From Gymnopus androsaceus JB14 (taxonomy: Eukaryota > Basidiomycota > Agaricomycetes > Agaricales > Omphalotaceae), in NCBI GenBank assembly GCA_009733575.1, contig ML769407.1, positions 230,616 to 294,615 of the forward strand: DNA of 64,000 nucleotides. The letters are read 5' to 3'. The notes under the pieces were generated by a model. That model saw nothing but the letters and a program-made list of their open reading frames with translations, made no database searches and was not told the DNA's origin. The translations under genes and the position numbers were made by a program. Below, piece after piece: positions 22,311 to 35,855 of this stretch (the first letter of the stretch is position 1; every line of letters starts with the position of its first letter).

Positions 22311-23672
22311 GCATTCGCATTGTTCTCCCTTCCACTTCGAGCCCAAAGGAAGTTCTTCTCTTCAAAGACTTCATTGTACCAAGCCTTCTTCCACAAAGCA
22401 ACAATGGAATACGCGTGAATTCCTACTAGGCTATTTGCCGGACCCAAAATCTGGTATACCAATGCTCTCCGATCGAAGAGATCTTCCTGACGCATATGCG
22501 CTGATATGTATACAGTGTACACTCATGATCCATGGATATTCGCTGGCCATTCAATTTCTTACGCTGGAAAACACGCATGTTGGGGAGTATAGCAACCAAC
22601 GTGTAGGCAATGCAATGGCTTACTTGCTACGACCAGTAGTTTCGTTCAACGCAGCCACCTTTGTCCTGGCCTGTTGACTTCCAGCACATTCCTGACTCTA
22701 CGAGCGATCATATCCAATCTCTCGGGACACGAATGAAAAAATTCCACTGTATACCTGTACCAATGCAAGCTTGCTTCTATCTGTGCGATCGGGTTGAATC
22801 GACGGCGAGTCCGTCTCATCTCGCTTCCCTATCAAGCTATTATTTGATGACCGTCTGCGTAAGATTCCACCAAAGAACCGCTGGAAGAGTTTGATGTCTA
22901 TCTGGAGCCTTCGTAGTGGAGCCTTCTGTCGTTGGGAGCATACATGGTATCAGCAGCTTGCTTTCGCTCAGGGCGCAGTGATTCCGTGGTACTAGTATCA
23001 TGGTGCTCATGAGGTACGCCTTGTTTCGGAATTGAAACCTTCCAATTCTGACATGTTCACTGATACTTACTTTTGCCGTGCGACGTATAGTTTATACTGC
23101 CAAAGGGCCACTGGGTTTACGAGTGGTGCTAGAATATATTTCGGAGGGGATGGAGCTTTCAGTATTTCTGATTAACGAAAGGTCTATTTTGGTATTCTCG
23201 TCGCCAGTCCTCCTTTTCCAATGAGCGATTAATACCTTGCTTCTTTTCATCACCCACTGCTGATAGGTCCAGCATACCCGACAATACGTGCTGCTCTATA
23301 ACACCCGACATACCCCAATACGACTGGCACGAGGAACAGCTCTTAGTGCTCCGCCACTTAAACCGCATATTGTTCTCTGTGATTTCGCATGGGCAAGTTT
23401 CAGCACTATGCCTGAGCTTCATTCCGGGAATGATTATGATGAGATGCTTAGGATCCTCGAAAAGCCGTTAAGGAATTTTGGGATGAGTGTAGCGAGTATA
23501 TTGAGCCATTATGACCTACAGGACCCGTATGATTGGATAGACGCTATTAATTACGATAATTGACAATGTATTGGTTCGCCGAGTGGCAACACAAGAGAAA
23601 AAAGATGCAAACCATATAACTAAAAAACCAAACCGTCCAAGCGGACTACACCATCACTACTCGAGATCTTCA
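22311..23672. other. Gene-poor stretch upstream of tRNA-Pro
   Basis: No confident gene. A 91-codon plus-strand ORF at 23288-23563 and a minus-strand ORF at 22304-22522 (containing HMRQEDLFDRRALVYQIL) have no family resemblance that I can defend. Confidence 0.4.
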
Positions 23673-23760
23673 GGGCCCGATTGGGAATTGAACCCGTAGA
23701 AAGAGTGCGACTTCACCTCTCTCCCTTCGGCACCCTTAGTAACACGTACTCTAACAGGCC
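23673..23760 (-). pseudogene. Degenerate tRNA-Pro copy 1
   Basis: On the minus strand it begins GGCCTG and ends ACGGGTTCAATTCCCAATCGGGCCC, clearly a tRNA acceptor/T-arm. The D and anticodon arms no longer fold and the T stem is broken. It lies downstream of a decayed CoA-transferase 3' end, in the same relative place as the second tRNA relic beside the intact CoA-transferase gene. Confidence 0.65.
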
Positions 23761-23819
23761 TTCGCTATAGCCAGAGCTCCTCGGTGGCAATCAAGCAATG
23801 TAAATAATACTTTATATTA

Positions 23820-24060
23820 AAAGAAATTTCATGTACTGGTTGCCCGTACTTCATGCCCAAAAACTGGTTGAAGCGGATGTACTAAATACGCTCTTAGAGA
23901 GCGAAACTCCTCCAGACTTCCAAGTTCCATCAAGACCTGTGTCAGACTCCCGTGTGAATTACTGACTACTGACCGAGTACATCATCCGAGTTGTATTCAT
24001 CCAACCATGCATATGGGGGATCCCTTCTCACTGCCATTTTCTGCCTGTTTTAGTACCAAA
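23820..24060 (-). pseudogene. Relic of the last two exons of a class III CoA-transferase
   Basis: The minus strand reads MAVRRDPPYAWLDEYNSDD, then after a relic intron ending ACAG, VLMELGSLEEFRSL. The intact neighbour at 24434 onward reads [16 protein letters not shown] / [21 protein letters not shown]. Similarity continues past the lost stop codon into the 3' flank (CATGTACTGGT shared). Only the 3' end survives. With the adjacent tRNA relic it is the remnant of a duplicated CoA-transferase plus tRNA unit. Confidence 0.75.
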
Positions 24061-24261
24061 CGACAAGTGAGAGTGGTCAATTGAAGGCAAAAAGAAAGTA
24101 GGGACTAGAAAAATAAAAGCCAGTATGAGAACATACAGTAATGACTCTTGATTCATAGTAATCTGGAGACAAGTGCTATATTCAACAGCCTCCGTACGCA
24201 AAGGCTGATCGAGAAAAAGAAAGAAATCAGAATAATAATGTTACTGTCGACCGCAGACAAA

Positions 24262-24338
24262 GGGCCTAATTTGGAATTGAACCGAGACCTCGTCGAAAAG
24301 GTAAAGTAACGCTCAACCTCCTACTAGACCATCACGCC
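24262..24338 (-). pseudogene. Degenerate tRNA-Pro copy 2
   Basis: The minus strand starts GGCGTGATGGTCTAG and ends with CGACGAGGTC, TCGGTTCAATTCC and AGGCCC, colinear with the intact tRNA-Pro at 22209. The anticodon stem 5' side and anticodon are lost, the acceptor stem mispairs and the T stem is broken. It lies just downstream of the CoA-transferase stop codon. Confidence 0.75.
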
Positions 24339-24433
24339 TTATAAATGGAGAGAAAGCCTTGAATATCAATCGAATATCACGAGAGCTGAACGTTGAACAT
24401 TGAACATTATGCATGTACTGGTAGCTTTTATGT

Positions 24434-26419
24434 CTAAACAACACCCTTTGAGCGAAATTCCTCCACCTGGGCAGTCGAATACCCGAGCTCTGCAAGGACC
24501 TAAAGAAACAGCCAGCGTCTACGTTAGACCCGACCACTGGCCGAAGAAGCCTACATACCTCATCACTGTGTTCACCCAACCACGGCGGATGCCTTCTTAC
24601 CGCCATCTTCTTCCCGTTATATGAAACAGCTGGGGAGACGAGTTTGATTGGGCCTGCGCGGGGATGCTAAGAGAAGACGAATGGTAAGCATAAAACTTTA
24701 TTCAAGCAATACTACACTCGACTCACATCAACCTCAACAGTAATATTCCGTGCTACAGCCTGTTCATGTTCGAACGTCTCTCGAATCCCATTGATAGGAC
24801 CATGAGGGACACCTTTTCCTGCTTTTGTTGCTTGTTTGAATTTGCTTAGCCAATGGGCTTTGGTTTCCCTGAGCGCGAAGAATTAAAGTATGAGACAAAA
24901 TGAACGAAGTAGGGCAAGAATCACAAACGTACTTTTTTAATTCGGTTTCCAACAAGGCGATTAATTCCTCGCGATTAGCCACGCGTAGGGCGTTTGTGGA
25001 GAATCGCGGGTCCGAGGGTAGAGACGGAAGTGGAAGGACTAGGGTACAGAGGGTGTGGAACTGGGAAATGCAACGTTAACTCGGGAGAAGGTAACATGAT
25101 GATTAAAAAGCCTCGACTTGCCTGACTATCGTTCCCCGCACCAATCAGTATAAAATCGCTCCCCTCTTCACCTGCAGGTGCTTTACAAGGAAATACCTGA
25201 AAGAAGGAGAAAAGGAAAGAAGGAGGATTCAGAGCGACTTTTGAAGATGGTAAAATTGGAAGAAAAATACCTGATATGGTACAACGCTAGGATGAGCCGT
25301 ACCAAACCTCTTGGCTTCCTGGCCTGCAATTAGGTAGTTGGATGCGATATTGGCTAACCCAGCGACTTGCGTTTCGAACAGGTTGCAATCAATCCAACAG
25401 CCCTTCCCGGTCTTCTCCCTTCCTATCAATGCAGCCATAACAGCTCCATGCGCATACAGACCTGTAGCGACATCAGTTGCAGCTACGCCAACCTGTCCAA
25501 AAGTTAGTGAATGGGTTTGTAATGGAAATAACACGCACACACCTTGACTGGTTTCGCGGGATACGGTTCGCCCGTGATATGCATTAGACCTGCTTCACCC
25601 TCGACGATCACGTCGTAGCCAGCATGTTGACGGTAAGGACCTGTTTGCCCATACCCTGCGGTCGCTCGTCAGTACGGACCAACCAGGATACAAGAAAAAC
25701 CTACCAGTGATACTAACGTATATTAATCTCGGATTTATCTCTTGACAATGTTCCCATCCAAGCCCCATTTGTGCGAGCTTTCCCGGGATGTAGTTTTCAA
25801 CTAAAACATCAGCCTGCTCGATGAGTTTGTACAGAATCTCAAGACCAGCTGGGTCTTTGAAATTGACAGTGACAGAGCGCTTGTTCCTGTTCGAAGAAAG
25901 GAAATATGCGGATTCGGGAGGGAGTGAGTGAGCGCGTTCTGGCAATGATGCGGAGGATGTCTGAGGAAGAAGAGGTGCGGAAGGCGGATTCCATGAGCCT
26001 ATCTCGAAACCAATTTAAACGATTCTGATTGAACGCAGCAGAATAAGCAGAGAACTCACGAGTATCGTCGCCTTTTCCTACCTGCTCTATCTTGATTACA
26101 TCGGCACCTAAATCAGCCAGTAGCATCGTGGAAGTAGGTCTAATCAACCAAGATGTCGTTTTTGTCGTTGGTATTAGTGGAATTTAAAAAATGGCCTGAA
26201 TTAGTGCCATTTTTTAAGTTGGCAGTGAAAAACGTATAATTACCCTGCCAAAACGCGAGTAAGGTCCACAATTCGGATACCAGTCAGCGGCGGGGGTATT
26301 CCATGCAATCCTTTGCGTTCATTGGTTGAATTAAACCTAACAAGACTGGTACGAGCGATTGCTCTAGTTGCTGAACATCTCAGTAAAGAGGTAGATTGCG
26401 CAGAAGCGTAGCGTAACAT
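24434..26419 (-). CDS. Mitochondrial class III (CaiB/BaiF) CoA-transferase
   Basis: Starts with [20 protein letters not shown], a basic presequence free of acidic residues. [40 protein letters not shown] and [10 protein letters not shown] follow, the diagnostic N-terminal block of the family. Later exons carry [39 protein letters not shown] and RLIYVSITG. Next come [20 protein letters not shown], holding the region of the catalytic Asp that forms the acyl-aspartyl anhydride, and [20 protein letters not shown]. The C-terminus is [30 protein letters not shown] with the stop at 24434. About eight exons. The mitochondrial presequence and overall pattern fit succinate-hydroxymethylglutarate CoA-transferase (SUGCT/C7orf10-like); the substrate is inference. 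Confidence 0.88.
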
Positions 26420-26598
26420 TCTCGTAGAGAATGGTTGTGGAATTACAGGTGATAACCCGGTAACAGTAGCCGGCAGCCTTCATCGCGGTCACCTGTACAT
26501 CGTTGACGAGGACCAAGTCTGAATTACGGGCCGTCTTGCCGATTTGCTAGCATCTAGAACGTTAACCTCTTGACCATTGACCATATTTCTACATATTT

Positions 26599-27941
<1,343 letters not shown>

Positions 27942-30179
27942 CTTCCTAGAGGATGGACCAATTCTGACTCTTGAGGGTGTTGGATAACGAGTCTTTCTTT
28001 TATACCCAGCCTGTCGATCGATTCCAACTGGTATCTGGAGGAATATCCACACTTCCATACCATTCTACCGTCCTTCCGCGGGCCCAGCAAAGTGAAAGAA
28101 TATGGTATGTACTTCTTATACGAGGCATACCAGATCATATTAGAGTTTATCTAGGGCAGGTTCCATCATAATGGGCAAGTGCTTCGCAGACCGTCGGCGC
28201 GCACAGCGCATCAGTGGCTGTGTTACCCTACAGATCAGCGCTCAACACGCGACTCACGCGTCGACGCGTCAACTTCCTGGAACGTCCATCTGATAGTAGA
28301 AGGCGACCAGAAAAATCTGCCATTGATCCACTAGTTCTGATTTCTGCGAAGTCCCATGATTTTCTTTCTCGGCTATGCCTATTCCTTGTATCTGAGTTCC
28401 TGGGCTCTCTTCCATCGTCTCACATGTTTTCGCACTCGGGAAACGGTCAACCGCGTCTATTACTGAGTGAGCAGTCATCTTTTCTGTCATTAGGCTGGAT
28501 TACTAAGGATTCGCTCGAATAGCTTAGAACTCAAACTAAATCTACAAAGATGATAAGCCTTTTTTTTTCTTGCAAGGCAACTTTCACTAACATATCGAAT
28601 TAAACGGAATGCCGCAGGACATAGCACATTGAATGTCTTGCGACCTTCCACTCAATTCGATAGCGGCAGCGCCTCTCTCCGAAGCCCTCAGACTCCATGC
28701 TCGACAAAAATCTCGAGATACTCGTAAGGGTAACGAACGTAAGAAAAAAAACTCAAGGTGTGTAGCTTCTATTCGTCGTAACCATACGCGTATTACGGCC
28801 AGATTCATAAAGGCTTGCCATCGTTGTAGTGTTGATCTTACTACTACCGTCATCATGTTATCAGACGCTTCGCGGAATGGATGAGGAGCCTCTGTTCTGT
28901 TTATGGACCCATTTTTCATCGCGGCGTCCTCGGGGGTCAGCCGCTCTTCCCGAGCAATTATTGGCCTCTATAAATGAAGCTCACCTAGACCTCGCATTCC
29001 TCGGCCACTGTGGTCATTTTGCCTGTGTAGATTGTCTTGTACTGGCTTCATAAACTTCCTCTTGCATGGACGTACAGGTAAGCGAAGCCTTGGTCGATTT
29101 CGATTTCTCCGAGATGGCCTACTCCCATCTGAATTCAATATATGCTTATCATACGACTACTAGGAAATTTTTCATGCAGATTTCCCAGTGTTCCGTAACG
29201 CGCCCATACCGCGCAATGGAATGGAAGCTTCAGTTGTTGACAGCTCCTCGGGAGGTTTTGCGCTCAGGACCTTTCCCCATCTTGTACGATGAGCCCCTCG
29301 GAATTCTATTTACATACCGGAATCATTTGGACTCACGGGGAAGGCACAATTTTTTTTTTTGCATGTGAGCTGTAAGTTCTCCGGTATCGTTCTTTCTGGA
29401 AATATGTCTTTCTCGGGTCGTTGTCACTTTATTGCGCCTGTCCGCTACCCCGGGAAATTAGAGCTATTAGAAAAATGCTGGACCACCGCATCCAGTGTCT
29501 GATTCAAGTACAAGGTCGCCTTAGACCATTTTTCATCATGATTTCGAATTGCGAACTTACACTGCACATACTGATTCAACATACTCTAGCGATGTACAAT
29601 CAAGATGATTTTCTCCATCATAATTGGTTACGGTGATTCCAAAGATGCCGTGTACGTATCCTATCCAAATCTGTCGTGCATGCTGATATGAACTGAGCGA
29701 CGAACCAAGCTCAAGCCCAAAGTTCCGGGTCCTGGCATTCAGATTGCTTTCAGGACCTCGTGTTCGCATCAATTCAACAGTGCTTCGTGTACAGGAATAC
29801 AATTTTGCTTTCTATTGCGATCTGGGTGTACGGCTCTGTTTGGCAAGAACGGCCTTTGGCCTGATTTCTTCATAAATACCGTTCGGGGCTTTCACTTTTG
29901 ATCCATCATCAACCCCGCCAAGAATTGTCCGAGGAACATCTCCTGCTTCCTCTCCTCGATAGCGTCCCTCAACGTCCTACCGCTGGACCAAGGCAGGATA
30001 TTAATTGGAGTCTTTTCAGTAACTTTTGCGCATCAAACGACGCTACCAAGATCCGCCTAACATTCGAGAAAAGGATCAATGTTGGTGACATTTTGTGATT
30101 GCGACGCCGACCACTTATTTATCGTTATGATTGTAGAAATCATTTCTGACGCGATTTTCACAACTGCAAAATACACGGT
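27942..30179. other. 2.2 kb between divergent OYE and GATA-factor genes
   Basis: No confident gene. Several short ORFs are present, including 28633-28740, which reads a basic stretch before a possible GTGTGT donor, but no partner exon or family supports it. Pyrimidine-rich sequence at about 29880-30000 could be the 5' UTR of the GATA gene. Long intergenic regions are common upstream of fungal regulators. Confidence 0.45.
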
Positions 30180-31373
30180 ATGCCTCATCGCGTTCTGGAA
30201 CCATACCCCATGCCGTATGTTTATACCTCTCTCAACAATATTTGGGAAATTAATATCCCAATGTATCCAATGTTAGACACCGTCACTTCGATAGGCGTGC
30301 TTCGTCGCCAAGTGCTCCGCCTATTGCTACCTTGTCTTCAACGAACTCACCTGCTACATCGGTGTCCTCGTTAGATCGTTCATCTGTCTCTACTCCTCCC
30401 ATTCGGCATTCTTCGCCTCATGCTCATACTGTCCCGTCCTATTACGCTTCACAACATCAACCTTACTACTCCCACCCTCCTCCGCCACTAAACCATCATC
30501 ATCATCACAGTCACCGAGGTTATGACTCTCATGAAAACTCCCCTTACTCTATGCCTACTGTGCTGCCACCTTTCTCCCATCACGGTATGGGCGGTGGTGC
30601 GCCATCGGGAATGGGTATGACCATGGGTCAAATAGGTGGTCGTGAGCAATATGGCTTACCCGGTGGGATGCCTATGGCCATGCCATACCCAGGCGTACCA
30701 ATGAACAGCAACATCCCTGTTGTTTTTACCGAAGATGCGGCCACAAAATTAAGCGACCGTGTACGTCGAAGGTGCTTCAATTGTTGTACTACCGACACGA
30801 GCACTTGGAGGAGAAGCAATCTCAGTCCCGGAAAAGTGGTGAGCTGAAATTTCCAGTACTTGATGAGTATATATTTATTCTGGATATTACTAGCTATGTA
30901 ACAAATGCGGGTTATTTGAGCGTACACATTCTAGGCCTCGTCCTGAGCAGTTTCCTCACAAACGGGGACCTCTGGCAACTTCTGTACTGCGTTCTCGCTC
31001 ACCTCCGCCTCATACTTTGCCGTCACCATCCTTGCATAACCAGCAATCTGGTCAAGGTTCTCCATCAATGGCAAACACTCTTCCTCCAATATCTTCTCCT
31101 TACCCATACGCTCACCCCCCACATCCGATTTTGGCTCCCTTGAACTCTGCTCCCCCATCTTCCAATGGCGCTCATCACGGATCGCGGAGAGAGGATGATG
31201 ACTATAAGAGATCAGCTTCCTCTAGATCTTGGGAGGATCGAACATCTCCTCCAATCTCCAAACGCTCGCCTAGGAGTGTGAGAGCGAGTCCTGCTCCCCC
31301 ATCGCTGTCTGGCTCGGGAGTATCCACAAAATCCTCGCGTTCTCGACATGATGATCATTATGATGAAGCTTGA
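30180..31373 (+). CDS. GATA-type zinc-finger transcription factor
   Basis: Three exons (30180-30214, 30295-30838, 30894-31373) give about 352 residues. Exon 1 codes MPHRVLEPYPMP before a GTATGT donor. The N-terminal half is Ser/Thr/Pro-, then His- (LNHHHHHSHRGYD), then Met/Gly-rich. At residues 180-230 a single zinc finger is split by intron 2: RRCFNCCTTDTSTWRRSNL, SPGKV/LCNKCGLFERTH, then SRPRPEQFPHKRGPL. TxTxxWRRS and LCNxCGL are the GATA finger signatures and the basic tail binds DNA. The loop between cysteine pairs is 19 residues, versus 17-18 in most fungal GATA factors. The C-terminus is Ser/Pro- and Arg-rich. Its targets cannot be read from sequence. Confidence 0.92.
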
Positions 31374-32976
31374 AGTCGCTCGTTGTAAAGTATTTATTTC
31401 GTCTTTTATTTCATTCCTTTGGTGCTTTGCTTGGACTTGCATTAACTATCGTGTATTTGTTATTTCAATGTTGCTATCTTTTGTACCCTTTCGCTTTCAT
31501 TTTATCAGGCTCGGACTAAGTACTGTGAATTTATCCCATTATCTGCTATGCCCTTGTTTCGTGTACTTACAACACATACTTTTTTCGGACTCTACTCTGT
31601 ACCGATACAGGGTATGAATACCCCCCCAAAATACGTTTTCTGCCATTCGCCTCTATGAATTCCATCCCCTGGGTTGAAATTTCAAGTCATTGACTGACTC
31701 CACGAGTGCATGAGCCATTACTCCCTCAATCTTCATTGAGAAAGATGAGCTGGCACCTCGAGATCCTTACCGCCTGGTAGCCTAGATGGATCTAATCAAA
31801 TGTCGAGGTAGTTTCTCTGGCAGACCTCAGGCTAAAGCTGTAGTTAGGATCAGTTCATCGCGAGGAACCTGTGTTTGTTATCTAGCAAAACGATCATTAG
31901 ACCGTGATGCAGAGGTTCCAATTAATACACGGTTGAATTTTACGACTGGGATCAGGTGTGGGCCGTGTGGCACAAACATGAATTTAAGGAACTCTCGGCA
32001 GACTATAGCGATATGAGTTTCAGCAAAATAGGAGACTGAATACAAGACGTTGGAGGAAGGCTATTACTACCATGGCGGTTCAGATGAGTCTCTTGATGTG
32101 GAATCCGAGAACGGTTCAAGATATCGATGCGGGAATATCATAGCATGAATACTTACAACCGGGATGTGATAATGAGAAGCACCACATTGTTACCCGTCCG
32201 ATACGGACTCGGGGAACGGGGGGAACTTAGAACTACTTTCTCGCCTGAGAGAAATTTTTCGATAGACAGAATACAATCAACGTCTTGCTTGCGATGATCA
32301 GATAGATCGATGAAAGTTCAAGCGCTACGCTACGAAGCAATGAAAAGTTGACGGTCAGCGTCAAATTGGCATTAAGTACTACAAAGTATAGCAAAGCTGT
32401 TGAGATGAATGCGCGGTCTTCACTTGCTAATAAGCCTGCCAGCTTGAGCTGCCCAGAGGAAACAAAGTTCGTGCCAGATACGAAACCTTACCGCACAGCC
32501 GGGGTTCATGAATGCAACGACGATGGCCAGAATTAGAATCGGAAGCGCAATTAACTAGTAGTGTACATACAGACAGCTCCTTCCAGCATAATAAGTAGCT
32601 TAAATCGGAGATGCAGATGACAGACGGCATTGGCCGGGGACGACAAAAGCAAAGAGAAGATTGGGACGAAAGTAGGATCGTCCAGCAGCAGCATAGTCTG
32701 AGTCGGTAGGCTAGATCATGACGAAGATTTGGATCCGTTGCCTTTGCTCGAGACAACTGAACAGCTTTGAACTTTGAACCAAAACAAAGATAGCTGACGT
32801 TCAAGCCAAAGCCTATTATTGTACGTGGAAAGAAGAGATCGTACACTATAGCGCTGTCATGATAGCTGATGGAACCCAGTTCAAACGTTCGCTCTGGTTC
32901 ACTCTGCTCACTGGCAGTCTAAAAATAGGAATTCATCAAGATCTCATATTCAACAGTAGACGATAAGTCCCACCGT
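31374..32976. other. Intergenic between convergent GATA and Zn2Cys6 genes
   Basis: About 1.6 kb. The first 250 bp is T-rich and likely GATA-gene 3' UTR. No coding sequence could be supported in the rest; ORFs at 31786 and 32427 lack family features. Confidence 0.45.
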
Positions 32977-35385
32977 TCAGCCAGTTCGATATGTATCTCG
33001 CAATTTTGAAAGTTGGTATCCTGCGGCGAAGAGATAAGTATTAGAGTTTAACGAGATACAAGCAACTCACTGATTAAAGGACATGTCATACCAAAGACTT
33101 CCATTGCCGTGAATACCTCCTTTAACATCGTAGAAAGCTCCTCTGAATATCCTTCACTACGATTATGAACACTCCACACCGAACTACTTGAAGTCGGAGG
33201 CAATTCCGCGCCCACTCCTCTCACGCGCACAATCTCCTCAATGAGAACCTGGCACACCGTGGTCAGCAGGGGTCCAAAAAAAGGATTCACCACCGGCAAC
33301 TGCTGCTCATCACTATCATAATCACCACCGAGTCCGAGTACGAATCTCAGACTGTGCTTGTTGACCATGACCTGCTGAACGAGTTCAACGCATCTTTGAG
33401 CAGCCATCAGGGATTTCTCTCGTTTCGCGGTGCCGAATACAGAGTGAAGGTTGATCGTGGCAACGTTAGTGATCGTATGGGTAGCCCAGAGGGTCATAAA
33501 CTCAGGGCTCGAAGCAGATATACTTTCCAGTGGCGAAAGCTGCTTGTTGCGCCAGTCATCGATGAAGCTGTCGAGCCATTTAAAAGACCTCGAAAAACGG
33601 AGGCCTTCATCGGAGAGGAGATCTATAGACGTGGTGAAGGATTAGACTGAATAAGTACTGTGGTGAACGGATCGTTATGTACCTGGATGATACGAAGAGG
33701 CTATAGATGTCGCTTGTTCCAACAATATTGAGGATTTGGCGTAGAGCTCTAAAGCAGAAGGACTTCTAGTAGTTGGAAGGTTTGGAATCTGTTTCAAAAA
33801 ATACTGAACAGTTCCGAGTCCACGATGGGTTTCAAACGACACATGAAGCAAGTCCTGCATTAAAAAAAGGCCGTCAGCTTATTAATATCAAGAAGTAAAA
33901 GTACTTACTGAAAGCGAGGTATAATCATCTAGCGGCCAAGGCGTATCCACGTTGGATCCATTACATTCAAAGACCATGCTCGAGACGCTACCCATTGATA
34001 CTGACCAGCAATTCGCTAGTGCAAATGTCATCCAAAAGGCATCGATCTTCTCTCCTTCATACACCACATCAATTGGGGACATGGAATCCGAGGAAGATGA
34101 TGCTAGTGATGCGACGAGTTCCACTTGAGGCTGCGATACTGCAAGGTCATCCATATGAAGAGAACCGACAGTAGCCTCCCGTGAACCCAGCTTGTGAAAC
34201 CCAGAACACATAGCTAGAGACACGGCAGAGTTCATATGGTATTTCCCCTCCATAATCCTCCCTGTACGGAAAAAGTACATAGATAGGAGAACCTCTGCTT
34301 GGATACCATGCAGAATCCTGAATGGATGCGAAGAGCAGAGAAGGTTGGCGACGTGAAGGAGGGCTCGGGAAATATATACGCAGCTCATGTCTGATCCCTT
34401 TGATGGGTGATTGGAAAGATAAAAACCAATATGATACACTGTACTGAGTAAGCCGGGATGAGGGCGACTATAGTGCCCTAGAGGAAGGGAAAAGGATGCA
34501 GATTCACAGAATCGTGAGATGTTGAGGAAGAAACCAAAAGATTGAGCGTGTGGTAAGAAAGCCTGCATTCTAAATGAAAGGAGCATTTATGTTAGCGAAA
34601 TGAGAAGACCTAGTCACTTGCTCACAGGCTCATCGCCGTTTCGCGAGGGGGCTCCTGTAGTGGAGGTTAGATCAGTGGTTTGTAAGTATATAATCCCATC
34701 TATAACATTACCTCTTGGAAGGTATCTCCGATGACGCTGGCATCAAAGCTTGAGGAAGGAGAATTTAGTGAGTAAGTCGGGCCATACGGCAAGTTGACCA
34801 GAGACTTGATTATATCTCCATTCAAGGTCGTATCTATGAACCATTTAGCTTGGGAAAATCATTCCGCGTGAATAATACCTGTCTCAGAGGACGACGAGGA
34901 CGGCAATGAAAGACCAGTTGCGTCAAGTATAAGCGTATCTCCCTCTGGCTCCGGCGGCTCTAGCTGGTGAATACGAGTTTCCAGTCTATGAATCGTTTCC
35001 TCTAATGTCTGTTTCTTCGATTTTGGAACAGGTTCGTAAATACATTCCAGTATGGCACCATTCTTTTTTTGACGAACACACTGAGAACAGGATGGACGTT
35101 GGCCATCACATTTCTATATTTCAAGTGACGGATGAGTAGTGAAGTAGAAGTAGAATAAAGGCAAAAAGGCCAAAAAAAAAAGGGAGAGACTCGGAGAGAC
35201 TGGACTGACGCTTTTGCGGATCCTGAGTGGATCTCGAGTTAGGCACTGTCTGGGACTCCGAAGCAACCAACATACCTACAGTTCCTACAAGCTTTTCCTC
35301 GGTGCAAATTGCGTCGTTTTGGGACATACGGGGCCGATGTCGTGGCACTTGAAGAGCCTGAGCCCACTATCTCTTCAGAGGACAT
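32977..35385 (-). CDS. Zn2Cys6 fungal-specific transcription factor
   Basis: Starts MSSEEIVGSGSSSATTSAPY, then KRRNLHRGKACRNCR. Two introns split the binuclear finger, CRNC-RIRKS-KCDGQRPSCSQC, followed by VRQKKNGAILEC. This gives the six cysteines of a Gal4-type Zn2Cys6 domain, with a slightly long last loop. A linker coiled coil follows (KKQTLEETIHRLETRIHQLE). The middle exon (about 33.9-34.6 kb) has the fungal-specific TF domain pattern: LLSTVYHIGFYLS, LHGIQAEVLLSMYFFRTGRI, EGKYHMNSAVSLAMCSGFHK and EKIDAFWMTFALANCWSVSM. C-terminal exons end LRDTYRTG and a stop at 32977. About nine exons; exact ends in the 34.6-34.9 kb part are uncertain. A nuclear regulator with unknown target genes. Confidence 0.85.
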
Positions 35386-35855
35386 TGGTCAGAAGAATCA
35401 GCTTTCGAAATCGGAGTTTATTCTGAGACTGCCTAAATTATCACCGTACTTATATCTCCTTGACTTGTAACGCGGGCAGAACGCGAGAGAGAGTATTTAG
35501 TAAGAATAGGATTTCCGACTCCGATCAAAAATTACTACTTGCGTTGGGAATATGACGACACGGTCCAAAAACTGAACGCCGGTGAGCGAGTCCGACGGGT
35601 TAGAGCGGGTTAGTAAGTAGTAGGCGAAGTAAACGTACCAGGAACGTGCTCAATAATTTTTAGTACAATGAAAATCTCGACTCTTAGCTATAGAGCTTGA
35701 AGGTGAAAGGGAAGGTGAAATGGTAAATCTGCTCGGGAGTCGGCCGGTTTCCCGTAGGTCCTTTATATATATAGTAAATCCAAATCTCTCCCTGGATTTT
35801 GGCTAATTGCTGGACGTGAAAGTAAGATCCATACTATAGTATGGCCATGTATTAT
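35386..35855. promoter_or_regulatory. Zn2Cys6 factor upstream region / membrane-protein 3' flank
   Basis: 470 bp between two minus-strand genes. A TATATATATAG stretch at 35764-35774 lies too far from the Zn2Cys6 start to assign with certainty. No gene seen. Confidence 0.4.

Noticed and set aside
32040..32130. Short stretch reading TLEEGYYYHGGS, reminiscent of DUF427
   Set aside because: Only about six positions fit, and no neighbouring exons with the CPWKG or AWYYP blocks were found.
35764..35774. TATATATATAG as TATA box of the Zn2Cys6 gene
   Set aside because: It lies about 380 bp upstream of the start with no further core-promoter support, so it was not called as a promoter.
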